A DNA stretch of 64,000 nucleotides from Filimonas zeae. Lineage in GTDB: Bacteria; Bacteroidota; Bacteroidia; Chitinophagales; Chitinophagaceae. The position numbers and the translations under genes are program-made. The stretch lies in assembly GCF_014641615.1 (NCBI RefSeq), contig NZ_BMIB01000003.1:682001-746000 (forward strand). The letters are read 5' to 3'. The notes below the pieces were generated by a model. That model was given only the letters and a program-made list of their open reading frames with translations, had not been told where the DNA came from and did not search any database. Each line of letters starts with the position of its first letter. The first letter of the stretch is position 1. Below are positions 41,621 to 49,220 of this stretch, one piece after another.

Positions 41621-42892
41621 ATGAAGATTTTACTCAGGCAGGCTTTTATTGCAGATCCGGCATCTTCCTTCAACGGAACTAACCAGGATATTTTAATTGA
41701 CAACGGCTTAGTGGTGAATATTGAAAAAGCCATTACTACAGGAATTGACCATTCTGTTACTATTATAGAAAAAGAAGGCTTAACGGTTTCGCCGGGATGG
41801 GTAGATGTGTTTTCGCATTTCTGCGATCCGGGACTGGAATACCGCGAAACCCTGGAAAGTGGCGCTGCAGCTGCTGCTGCAGGTGGGTACACCCAGGTGT
41901 TTACCTTGCCCAATACGCAGCCCGTGGTAAGCAACAAAACACAGGTACAGTATATTGTACAGGGTTCTGCTTCCCTGCCGGTGAGCATTCGTCCGTTGGG
42001 TACGGTTACCCGTAATGCCGAAGGAAAGGAACTGGCCGAAATGTACGATATGTACAACAGCGGTGCGGTAGCTTTTTCAGATGGTATTCACCCGATACAA
42101 AGTCCCGGTCTGTTACTGAAGGCGCTTTTATACGTAAAAGCGTTTGACGGTGTGGTTATACAGGTGCCGGTTGATGAAAGCATCAGTAAATACGGTTTAA
42201 TGCACGAGGGCATCGTTTCAACCCGTATGGGCCTGCCCGGTATTCCTGCTATTGGTGAGGAACTGCTGATTCAGCGCGATCTGGAACTGCTGAAATACAC
42301 CGATAGCAAGCTGCATTTTACCGGTGTGTCTACTGCCAAAGGCATTGAACTGATTAAGAAAGCCAAAGCGGAAGGCCTGCAGGTTAGCTGTAGTGTTACC
42401 CCTTATCACCTTACTTTCTGCGATGAAGATCTGCAGGATTACGATACCAACCTGAAAGTAACCCCTCCCCTGCGTTTACGCAGTGATATGATGGCGTTAC
42501 GTGCTGCTGTGCTGGAAGGTGTGGTAGACAATATTGCCTCGCACCACCTGCCTCAGAACTGGGATCATAAAACCTGTGAGTTTGAATATGCCAAATCAGG
42601 TATGATTTCGTTACAGACTGCATATGCTGCTGTACAAACAGCCATTCCGGAACTGACAGCCGCGCAGGTGGCTGCGTTGTTTGGCGGTAATGCAGCACGT
42701 ATATTTGGTGTAAGCACCAGTACTATTGAAAAAGGTGCTGCTGCATCGTTTACCCTGTTTCAGCCAAAGGCATCGTTTACTTTTACCCAGGCAGCTAACA
42801 AAAGCAAATCTGCCAACAGCCCTTACTTAGGAAAGGAACTTACAGGTAAAGTAGCCGGTACTATATACAAAGGACAATTGCACACTCTTTAA
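41621..42892 (+). CDS. pyrC: Dihydroorotase homologue lacking most metal ligands
   Basis: A 423-residue class I dihydroorotase-like protein. In active enzymes the metal site uses DxHxHxRxPG, HxST and a DHAPH motif. Here these read DVFSHFCDPG (62-71), FTGVSTA (233-239) and IASHHLPQN (305-313), with VTPYHLTF in place of VTPHH. The first histidine, the HVST histidine and the catalytic aspartate are gone; MHEGIVSTRMGLPGIPAIGE and GLEYRETLESGAAAAAAGGY show true family kinship. In pseudomonads such inactive dihydroorotases support aspartate transcarbamoylase assembly. A similar structural role here is an inference. An active PyrC must be elsewhere if the pathway works. It leads a run of genes to 47385. 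Confidence 0.85.
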   Translation: MKILLRQAFIADPASSFNGTNQDILIDNGLVVNIEKAITTGIDHSVTIIEKEGLTVSPGWVDVFSHFCDPGLEYRETLESGAAAAAAGGYTQVFTLPNTQPVVSNKTQVQYIVQGSASLPVSIRPLGTVTRNAEGKELAEMYDMYNSGAVAFSDGIHPIQSPGLLLKALLYVKAFDGVVIQVPVDESISKYGLMHEGIVSTRMGLPGIPAIGEELLIQRDLELLKYTDSKLHFTGVSTAKGIELIKKAKAEGLQVSCSVTPYHLTFCDEDLQDYDTNLKVTPPLRLRSDMMALRAAVLEGVVDNIASHHLPQNWDHKTCEFEYAKSGMISLQTAYAAVQTAIPELTAAQVAALFGGNAARIFGVSTSTIEKGAAASFTLFQPKASFTFTQAANKSKSANSPYLGKELTGKVAGTIYKGQLHTL

Positions 42893-42902
42893 TTTAATAA
42901 CT

Positions 42903-43412
42903 ATGGAACCCAAAGTAATTACCCCGGTAGTAAAAGGTCTTATCTTATCACTGATTCTGATTGTTTACGGCATTGCCATTTATCTGACTGGTCAAATGGG
43001 TAACAAAGTGCTGGGATGGATACCTTATCTGGTACTGTTAGGTGGTGTAGCAGGCAGCGGCATTATCTACGCCAACCAAATGAAAGGCAATGTAACCTTT
43101 GGTAACGTGTTTGCCCATGGTTTTAAAACCACTGCAGTTATCATTGTTATCTCTGTAATTTATACTGTACTTTCTATTAAACTTATTTTTCCTGAAATAG
43201 CAGATGTAGCGGCAACTGAAACCCGCAAAGCATTGGAAAAGCAGGGTACTATGAGTGATGAGCAGATTGAGCAGGCGGTAGGTATGACCAGTAAGTTTCT
43301 GATGCCTTTTGCCATTGGCGGTATCATTATAGGATATGGTATTGTAGGTGCTATCGGCGCTGCTATTGGTGCCGGGGCTGCAAAGAAAAATCCCGTTACG
43401 CCTTTTAATTAA
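42903..43412 (+). CDS. DUF4199-type membrane protein
   Basis: A 169-residue protein, 10 bases after the previous gene. Four hydrophobic segments (LILSLILIVYGIAIYLTG, LGWIPYLVLLGGVAGSGIIY, TTAVIIVISVIYTVLSIKL, FAIGGIIIGYGIVGAIGAAI) and the N-terminal pattern match DUF4199, a family restricted to Bacteroidota with no known role. A helical charged loop (VAATETRKALEKQGTMSDEQ) separates helices 3 and 4. Confidence 0.8.
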   Translation: MEPKVITPVVKGLILSLILIVYGIAIYLTGQMGNKVLGWIPYLVLLGGVAGSGIIYANQMKGNVTFGNVFAHGFKTTAVIIVISVIYTVLSIKLIFPEIADVAATETRKALEKQGTMSDEQIEQAVGMTSKFLMPFAIGGIIIGYGIVGAIGAAIGAGAAKKNPVTPFN

Positions 43413-43430
43413 ACGTTAGGGTAACCAACT

Positions 43431-44375
43431 ATGGACTTATCTATTATAGTACCACTGTTTAACGAAGATGAATCGTTACCGGAGCTGACCGACTGGATAG
43501 CACGCGTTATTACCAGCAATGGCTGGACGTACGAAGTGATATTGGTAGATGATGGCAGCACGGATAACAGCTGGGAAGTTATTGAAAACCTGAGTGAGAA
43601 AAATCCACATATTAAGGGTATCCGTTTTCAGCGGAACTACGGCAAATCTGCAGCTTTGAACGAAGGTTTTAAAGCGGCGCATGGTGATGTGGTAATTACC
43701 ATGGATGCTGACCTGCAGGATTCGCCGGATGAAATACCGGAACTGCGCCGGATGATACTGGAAGACAAGTACGACCTGGTAAGCGGCTGGAAGAAGAAGC
43801 GCTTTGATAATACGCTTACCAAGAACATCCCTTCCAAGTTGTTTAACGCTGCAGCCCGCAGAAGCAGTGGTATTAAACTGAACGATTTTAACTGTGGACT
43901 GAAGGCTTACCGCAAAAAGGTAATTAAGAGTATTGAAGTATATGGTGAAATGCATCGCTATATTCCGGTACTGGCCAAATGGGCCGGCTTCAGGAAAATT
44001 GGCGAAAAAGTAGTAGAACACCGGGCACGTAAATACGGTACTACCAAGTTTGGCTGGGAGCGTTTTATTAACGGCTTTCTGGATCTGGCTACTATTACCT
44101 TCATCAGCAAGTTTGGTAAAAGGCCCATGCACTTTTTCGGATTGTATGGTACCCTTTGCTTTCTGCTTGGTTTTGTGTGCAGCGTTTACCTGATTGTAAG
44201 CAAGCTGATGGAGCCTGCAACGTTTTTCCTTACTACCCGCCCTGCTTTTTATCTGGGCATGAGTGCTATGGTAATAGGTATGCAGTTGTTTCTGGCTGGT
44301 TTTGTGGCTGAGTTAATCAGCCGCAACTCACCGGAGCGTAATATTTATCTGATAGAAAAGAAACTGGGATTGTAA
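43431..44375 (+). CDS. Family 2 glycosyltransferase, membrane-anchored (GtrB/DPM1-like)
   Basis: A 314-residue enzyme. The GT-A domain shows SIIVPLFNEDESLPELTDW, VDDGSTDNSWEVI, FQRNYGKSAALNEGF and the DXD-like MDADLQDSPDEIPEL. The C-terminus has two membrane segments (LYGTLCFLLGFVCSVYLIVS, YLGMSAMVIGMQLFLAGFVA). Enzymes of this type transfer a sugar to a polyprenyl phosphate carrier. It stands in a row with DUF4199 and a GT4 enzyme (9 bases apart), pointing to surface glycan building. Confidence 0.92.
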   Translation: MDLSIIVPLFNEDESLPELTDWIARVITSNGWTYEVILVDDGSTDNSWEVIENLSEKNPHIKGIRFQRNYGKSAALNEGFKAAHGDVVITMDADLQDSPDEIPELRRMILEDKYDLVSGWKKKRFDNTLTKNIPSKLFNAAARRSSGIKLNDFNCGLKAYRKKVIKSIEVYGEMHRYIPVLAKWAGFRKIGEKVVEHRARKYGTTKFGWERFINGFLDLATITFISKFGKRPMHFFGLYGTLCFLLGFVCSVYLIVSKLMEPATFFLTTRPAFYLGMSAMVIGMQLFLAGFVAELISRNSPERNIYLIEKKLGL

Positions 44376-44383
44376 CCCCTTAT

Positions 44384-45541
44384 ATGCAAAAAGCTGTAAT
44401 TATAGGTCCGGCCCACCCATTACGCGGCGGGCTGGCTTCTTTTAACGAAAGGCTGGCGCGCCAGTTTATGGCCGATGGTTTTGATACTGCCATTTATACG
44501 TTCAGCCTGCAGTATCCGGGCTTTCTGTTTCCCGGTACTACCCAGTATTCTTCTGAACCTGCCCCTACCGACCTCAACATTAAAGTATGTATTAACTCAG
44601 TGAATCCACTGAACTGGTTACAGGTAGGCAATGAACTGCGTAAACTGAAGCCGGATATTATTGTGGTAAGGTATTGGCTGCCTTTTATGGGGCCATGCCT
44701 GGGCACTATACTGCGCCAGGTTAAAAAGAATAAACATACCAAAGTAGTTTGCATAGCGGATAACGTATTGCCGCATGAAAAGCGCCCGGGTGATAAGCCC
44801 TTCACGGCTTACTTTGTAAAACCTATTGACGCTTTTGTTACCATGAGTGAAAAGGTAATGAAAGACCTGCGGTTGTTTACACAAAAGCCTGCGCAACAGG
44901 TGGTACACCCGCTGTATGATAATTTTGGTGCTGCAGTAGATAAAACAGCTGCACGCAAACAGCTGGGGTTACCTGCAGAGGCACCTATAATATTGTTTTT
45001 TGGGTTTATCCGTCGCTACAAAGGGCTGGATATTCTGCTGGATGCTATGGCTGTGCTGAAAAACAGGCAAGCAGCTATTACCTGCGGCGATACACAAAAA
45101 ACAATCAGCAGCGCTGATATACGGCTGGTTGTAGCCGGTGAGTTTTACAAAGATGAAGAAGCTTACCACGAACAGATTGCCCGCCTGGGTATAGCAGATG
45201 TGCTGGAGCTGCGTACGAGCTTTATTACCGACAGCGAGGTGAAGTACTACTTAAGTGCCGCTGATTTTGTAATACAACCCTACCGGGAAGCTACACAGAG
45301 TGGCGTTACCCCCCTCGCCTATCATTTTGAAGTACCTATGCTGGTTACCAATGTAGGTGGCCTGGCGGATATGGTGCCCGATGGTAAAGTGGGTGTGGTT
45401 GCCAGCCCGGATGCAGAATCGGTAGCCAATCATATTGAAGAGTTGTACCGTACCGGCGCCGCCTTTTATATGCCTGGTTTACGGGAGGAAAAGAAGAAAT
45501 ACAGCTGGAAAGTATTAACGGATACCATTCGCAATTTGTAA
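44384..45541 (+). CDS. Family 4 (GT-B) glycosyltransferase
   Basis: A 385-residue enzyme with N-terminal MQKAVIIGPAHPLRGGLASF and the donor-binding C-terminal region IILFFGFIRRYKGLDILLDA, then FVIQPYREATQSGVTPLAYH and GLADMVPDGKVGV, in the style of GT4. It lacks membrane segments. It follows the GT2 gene by 8 bases and precedes the heptose genes. Donor and acceptor unknown. Confidence 0.92.
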   Translation: MQKAVIIGPAHPLRGGLASFNERLARQFMADGFDTAIYTFSLQYPGFLFPGTTQYSSEPAPTDLNIKVCINSVNPLNWLQVGNELRKLKPDIIVVRYWLPFMGPCLGTILRQVKKNKHTKVVCIADNVLPHEKRPGDKPFTAYFVKPIDAFVTMSEKVMKDLRLFTQKPAQQVVHPLYDNFGAAVDKTAARKQLGLPAEAPIILFFGFIRRYKGLDILLDAMAVLKNRQAAITCGDTQKTISSADIRLVVAGEFYKDEEAYHEQIARLGIADVLELRTSFITDSEVKYYLSAADFVIQPYREATQSGVTPLAYHFEVPMLVTNVGGLADMVPDGKVGVVASPDAESVANHIEELYRTGAAFYMPGLREEKKKYSWKVLTDTIRNL

Positions 45542-45551
45542 GCCGGATACC

Positions 45552-45559
45552 TACATTTG
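45552..45559 (+). promoter_or_regulatory. Possible internal -7 element (TACATTTG)
   Basis: TAnnTTTG match only four bases before the ATG at 45564. If used, the transcript would be leaderless. No -33 at the normal distance. Confidence 0.25.
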
Positions 45560-45563
45560 CAGC

Positions 45564-46145
45564 ATGAGCACTAACCAGATACAATCGTTAATACAGGCTT
45601 CAATAGATGTTAAGCAACAGCTGCTTGCCGATGAAAAAATACTGTCGGTAATTGCTGCTTCGGTGGATGCTATTACCCGGTCTTTTGCCAACGGCAATAA
45701 AGTATTGTTTTGCGGTAACGGCGGCAGCGCAGCAGATGCACAGCACCTGGCAGCGGAATTTTCAGGACGTTTTTATAAAAACCGGAAAGCACTGCCGGCA
45801 GAAGCATTGCATTGCAATACATCGTACCTGACTGCGGTGGCCAACGATTATAGCTACGATGTTATTTATGCCCGGTTGGTAGAGGGTATTGCGCATAAAG
45901 GCGATGTGCTGATTGGTTTCAGCACCTCAGGTAATTCTGCCAACGTGGTAAAAGCACTGGAAGTAGCCAGAAGCATGGGCGTTATTACGATAGGATTTAC
46001 CGGAGCAGCAGGTGGCGCTATGAAAGAGCTGAGCGATTATCTGTTTAACGTACCTTCTTCCGACACACCGCGTATACAGGAGTGTCATATTCTGATAGGC
46101 CATATTATCTGCCAATTGGTAGAAGCCAATCTTTTTACTGCATGA
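45564..46145 (+). CDS. gmhA: Sedoheptulose-7-phosphate isomerase
   Basis: A 193-residue SIS-domain enzyme converting sedoheptulose 7-phosphate to D-glycero-D-manno-heptose 7-phosphate. Signature GNGGSAADAQHLAAEFSGRF (51-70) and FSTSGNSANVVKALEVARSM (about 114-133) are typical of GmhA; the metal-ligand region SSDTPRIQECHILIGHIICQ is present. ATGA overlap with the next gene (46142) shows translational coupling. Confidence 0.93.
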   Translation: MSTNQIQSLIQASIDVKQQLLADEKILSVIAASVDAITRSFANGNKVLFCGNGGSAADAQHLAAEFSGRFYKNRKALPAEALHCNTSYLTAVANDYSYDVIYARLVEGIAHKGDVLIGFSTSGNSANVVKALEVARSMGVITIGFTGAAGGAMKELSDYLFNVPSSDTPRIQECHILIGHIICQLVEANLFTA

Positions 46146-46834
46146 TTACAGAAGCTATAATACTGGCGGGTGGCCTGGGTACCCGCCTGCGCAGCGAAGT
46201 GCCTGAACTGCCCAAATGCATGGCGCCTGTAAACGGCCGCCCCTTTTTGCATTATGTAATTCAGTGGTTACAGGCGCAGGGTATAACGCGCTTTGTATTT
46301 GCCCTGGGGTATAAACACGATTATTTTCTGGATTTTCTGAAAGCCACCTTACCGGAAAGCGCTTATGTAATTGCCACAGAAGATGAGCCGTTAGGTACCG
46401 GAGGGGCCATTGCCAACGCCTGCAAACAGGTACAAACACACACGGTGCTGGTAACCAATGGCGATACGCTGTTTAAGGGAGATATACCGGCACTGGATCA
46501 GTTTCATACCAGCAAGGCAGGCGCCTGTACACTGCTGCTGAAACCGATGCAGCAGTTTGACCGGTTTGGTGTGGTGGAAACAGCTACAGATGGACGTATT
46601 ACCAGCTTTAAGGAAAAACAGTACTACGAGCAGGGCCTGATTAATGCAGGCATGTTTGCGCTGAATGTACCGGCTTTTACAGCGGAAAACCTACCCGCAA
46701 AATTTTCCTTTGAAAAAGACTATCTGGAAGCTTTGTACCCGCAACGGAGTATGTACGGGCTGGCCCAGGACGCTTATTTTATAGATATTGGCATACCGGA
46801 AGACTACCGGCGGGCCCAAACAGAACTGGCATGA
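46142..46834 (+). CDS. Nucleotidyltransferase (HddC-like)
   Basis: A 230-residue enzyme, ATG at 46142 inside the stop of gmhA; the in-frame start at 46082 is rejected. The N-terminal MITEAIILAGGLGTRLRSEV, then LPKCMAPVNGRPF is the nucleotide-binding site; VTNGDTLF holds the catalytic aspartate. In the GDP-heptose route HddC transfers GMP to D-glycero-alpha-D-manno-heptose 1-phosphate. HddC is the best guess because of the neighbours gmhA and gmhB. It overlaps the next gene by ATGA. Confidence 0.82.
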   Translation: MITEAIILAGGLGTRLRSEVPELPKCMAPVNGRPFLHYVIQWLQAQGITRFVFALGYKHDYFLDFLKATLPESAYVIATEDEPLGTGGAIANACKQVQTHTVLVTNGDTLFKGDIPALDQFHTSKAGACTLLLKPMQQFDRFGVVETATDGRITSFKEKQYYEQGLINAGMFALNVPAFTAENLPAKFSFEKDYLEALYPQRSMYGLAQDAYFIDIGIPEDYRRAQTELA

Positions 46835-47385
46835 TTGATAAAAGCTGGACTTTATTTTTAGACAGGGATGGTGTAATTAACCCCGAAAAAGACAACGACT
46901 ATATTCTGCATGTAGGGGAATTTAGTTTTTACGATGGTGTGCTACAGGCTATGCCGGTGTTTAGCCGCTTGTTTGGCACTATTGTGCTGGTGACCAACCA
47001 GAAAGGCATAGGAAAAGGCCGTATGACTGAGGCTGACCTGGCGGGTATTCATAGCTATATGGTAACGGAAATTGTGAATAACGGCGGACGGCTGGATAAA
47101 ATTTATTTTGCGCCTGACCTGGATGCTGATGCTTTTAACCGGAAACCCAACCCCGGCATGGCCCATCAGGCAAAAGCAGATTTTCCGCAGATTGATTTTA
47201 CCAGAAGTGTAATGGTGGGCAATAAGTTAACGGATATGCAGTTTGGCAGAAACGCTGGTATAGCACATACCGTATTTCTGGCAACCACCAACCCGGAAAC
47301 ACCCTTTCCACACCCATTGGTAGATGAGCGGTTTAACAGCCTGGCTGCTTATGCCACCCACCTGGAGGCGCTAACAAAAGCCTAA
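46831..47385 (+). CDS. gmhB: Heptose 1,7-bisphosphate phosphatase (HAD family)
   Basis: A 184-residue HAD-IIIA phosphatase. Nucleophile motif LFLDRDGVINPEKD (8-21), TNQKGIGKGRMTEAD (about 54-68) and VMVGNKLTDMQFGRNAGIAH are typical of GmhB, which removes phosphate 7 from heptose bisphosphate. A zinc-binding CxH cluster of GmhB (C..H...C.C) is not visible. The kinase (hddA or hldE) that makes the bisphosphate is not in the window. Confidence 0.86.
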   Translation: MIDKSWTLFLDRDGVINPEKDNDYILHVGEFSFYDGVLQAMPVFSRLFGTIVLVTNQKGIGKGRMTEADLAGIHSYMVTEIVNNGGRLDKIYFAPDLDADAFNRKPNPGMAHQAKADFPQIDFTRSVMVGNKLTDMQFGRNAGIAHTVFLATTNPETPFPHPLVDERFNSLAAYATHLEALTKA

Positions 47386-47447
47386 AATAGGCAGCTGTAT
47401 ACCATAACTACCTCTGTTTTCGTTTAACCTTGTAACTTAGGCATTGC

Positions 47448-48497
47448 ATGAAACATTTTTTGTATTTAGCGGCATTTCTGTTTCTGTTAAGCACAGGAAC
47501 TGCCTTTGCCCAACACCTTACGCCCGAAAGCCGGAAGCAGTTAGCAGCAGCAGAAGATACGCTTAAAGTACTGGGCCGTAAAATGATACTGGACAGCACT
47601 GCCACCCGCCGTTTTGCGGCAGACAGTATGTTTATACGCCGGCTGGTACAGACGTTAAAAGTGCCTTACTCCTTTGATTATCCTTTTGATTCTATCCGGC
47701 ATGTTTCGCGCCTGTATGCGCCGGACAGCGCTTTTCGTATAATTACCTGGCAGTTTGAAAGAGGAGAAGATTTTCACCGGCAGCGTGGTGCTATTCAGAT
47801 GAACACACCCGATGGCAGCCTGAAATTGTTTCCGCTGATTGATATGTCGGATTACACCGATAACCCCTTCGATTCGGTACGTACTAACCTGAACTGGATT
47901 GGTGCTATCTATTATAAGATGGTGCTGAAAACCTTTAATGATCGTAAGTTTTACACCTTGCTGGGACTGGACGATCATAACGGCAAAACCACCCGTAAAT
48001 GGATTGACGTGCTTACGTTTGACCGCACAGGACAGCCCCGTTTTGGCGCCAGGGTGTTTGCCTATAAGAACGATGAAATTAAACCTAAGCAGCCGGTTAC
48101 CCGCTTTTGCCTGGAGTATAAAAAAGATGCACGCGCACGCATGAACTATGATGAAAGCATGGACATGATTGTATTTGAGCATCTGGTAAGCCTGAATGGC
48201 AATACCGACCACCGGAACCTGGTACCCGATGGTGATTTTGAAGCGTTTAAATGGAACAATGGACGCTGGGAGTATGTGGACAAGGTATTTAATTTTAAAC
48301 TGCAGGACGGCGAGGCGCCTATACCTATGCCGCTGAAAGATTACCAGGGAAAATCGAACGAACGCATGCTGGATGAGCAGTCGATTAAAAACATGCAGCG
48401 CGACCAGCCCCCTGCCCCTGCTAAAAAGCCCTCGGAGCAGAAAAAGAAATTACAGAAAAGTCAGCGTGCCGACCCTACACAGGAAGGTGCTAACTAA
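47448..48497 (+). CDS. Secreted protein of unknown function, 349 residues
   Basis: Signal peptide MKHFLYLAAFLFLLSTGTAF ending AFAQ. The body has a long helical lead (TPESRKQLAAAEDTLKVLGR) and a mixed domain with many aromatic residues (YSFDYPFDSIRHVSRLYAPD, FRIITWQFERGEDFHRQRGA, DWTLxxLNWIGAIYYKMVLK-like part reading TNLNWIGAIYYKMVLKTF). The C-terminal 60 residues are low-complexity and basic (APAKKPSEQKKKLQKSQRAD). No family recognised. It follows the heptose genes by 62 bases on the same strand, and may be an envelope protein. Confidence 0.75.
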   Translation: MKHFLYLAAFLFLLSTGTAFAQHLTPESRKQLAAAEDTLKVLGRKMILDSTATRRFAADSMFIRRLVQTLKVPYSFDYPFDSIRHVSRLYAPDSAFRIITWQFERGEDFHRQRGAIQMNTPDGSLKLFPLIDMSDYTDNPFDSVRTNLNWIGAIYYKMVLKTFNDRKFYTLLGLDDHNGKTTRKWIDVLTFDRTGQPRFGARVFAYKNDEIKPKQPVTRFCLEYKKDARARMNYDESMDMIVFEHLVSLNGNTDHRNLVPDGDFEAFKWNNGRWEYVDKVFNFKLQDGEAPIPMPLKDYQGKSNERMLDEQSIKNMQRDQPPAPAKKPSEQKKKLQKSQRADPTQEGAN

Positions 48498-48591
48498 TTT
48501 TTTACAGGCAGAAAACGGACTGCCATAGGGTTGTCAGTGGCCGGTTTTTACTTTGTTGTATCAAAGCGATAACAAATAAAAACCAACGAAT

Positions 48592-49107
48592 ATGACTATG
48601 CAACACGCTGACACCGCTACCGAAGTAAAAACGTTTGTAAACGCAGAAAACCTGCTGAACGAGTGGGTGGGACACCGCCGTCTTACCCGCCGGGTAATTG
48701 AAGCTTTTCCGGAAGATATTCTGTTTACCTACCGTGTAGGCACCATGCGCACCTTTGCAGACATGATGAAGGAATTACTGGATATTGGCGCACCTGGTAT
48801 TAAAGGTATTGTTACCGATAAGTGGGAAAACAATGGTTTTTCTGAACACACTTTTACTCCTGAGCAGAAAAACAAAGCTTACCTGCTGGAGCAGTGGGAT
48901 TTAGCTACAGAAGAAATTATCAACTGGTTTGCCCGGATAAGCGAAGCCCGCTTTCAGGAAACCGTAGTTGCCTTTGGTGCTTATGAAGGCCAGGTGTTTT
49001 CAACTATCCTGTACTTTATTGATAACGAAATTCACCACCGTGCTCAGGGTTATGTGTACCTGCGCAGCCTGGGTATAGAGCCGCCAGCTTTCTGGAACAG
49101 GAACTAA
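48592..49107 (+). CDS. DinB-family protein
   Basis: A 171-residue four-helix protein of the DinB/DfrA-like metalloenzyme family. The start MTMQHADTATEVKTFVNAEN and helices with VGHRRLTRRVIEAFPEDILF fit, and the C-terminal IDNEIHHRAQGYVYLRSLG contains the histidines (HH) of the metal site. Members include thiol-dependent enzymes; the exact role is unknown. Single gene with its own terminator. Confidence 0.82.
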   Translation: MTMQHADTATEVKTFVNAENLLNEWVGHRRLTRRVIEAFPEDILFTYRVGTMRTFADMMKELLDIGAPGIKGIVTDKWENNGFSEHTFTPEQKNKAYLLEQWDLATEEIINWFARISEARFQETVVAFGAYEGQVFSTILYFIDNEIHHRAQGYVYLRSLGIEPPAFWNRN

Positions 49108-49130
49108 TAATGAATTCGCACATACTTGAA

Positions 49131-49156
49131 TGCACTCCTTACGGGGTGCATTTTTT
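49131..49156 (+). terminator. Terminator after DinB gene
   Basis: TGCACTCC (49131-49138) pairs with GGGGTGCA (49143-49150), followed by TTTTTT. Confidence 0.75.
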
Positions 49157-49172
49157 ATGGTACACCCATAAA

Positions 49173-49199
49173 AAAAGCCCTGCGTTTTGCAGAGCTTTT
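49173..49199 (-). terminator. Terminator after lepA
   Basis: On the minus strand AAAAGCTCTGC and GCAGGGCTTTT pair with one mismatch, loop of five bases, followed by T run. It lies 22 bases past the lepA stop. Confidence 0.7.
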
Positions 49200-49220
49200 A
49201 TATCTTATGGAAAAGAGACA

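Noticed and set aside
43476..44132. 218-residue minus-strand ORF inside the GT2 gene
   Set aside because: Antisense shadow of a well-recognised glycosyltransferase; no family features of its own.
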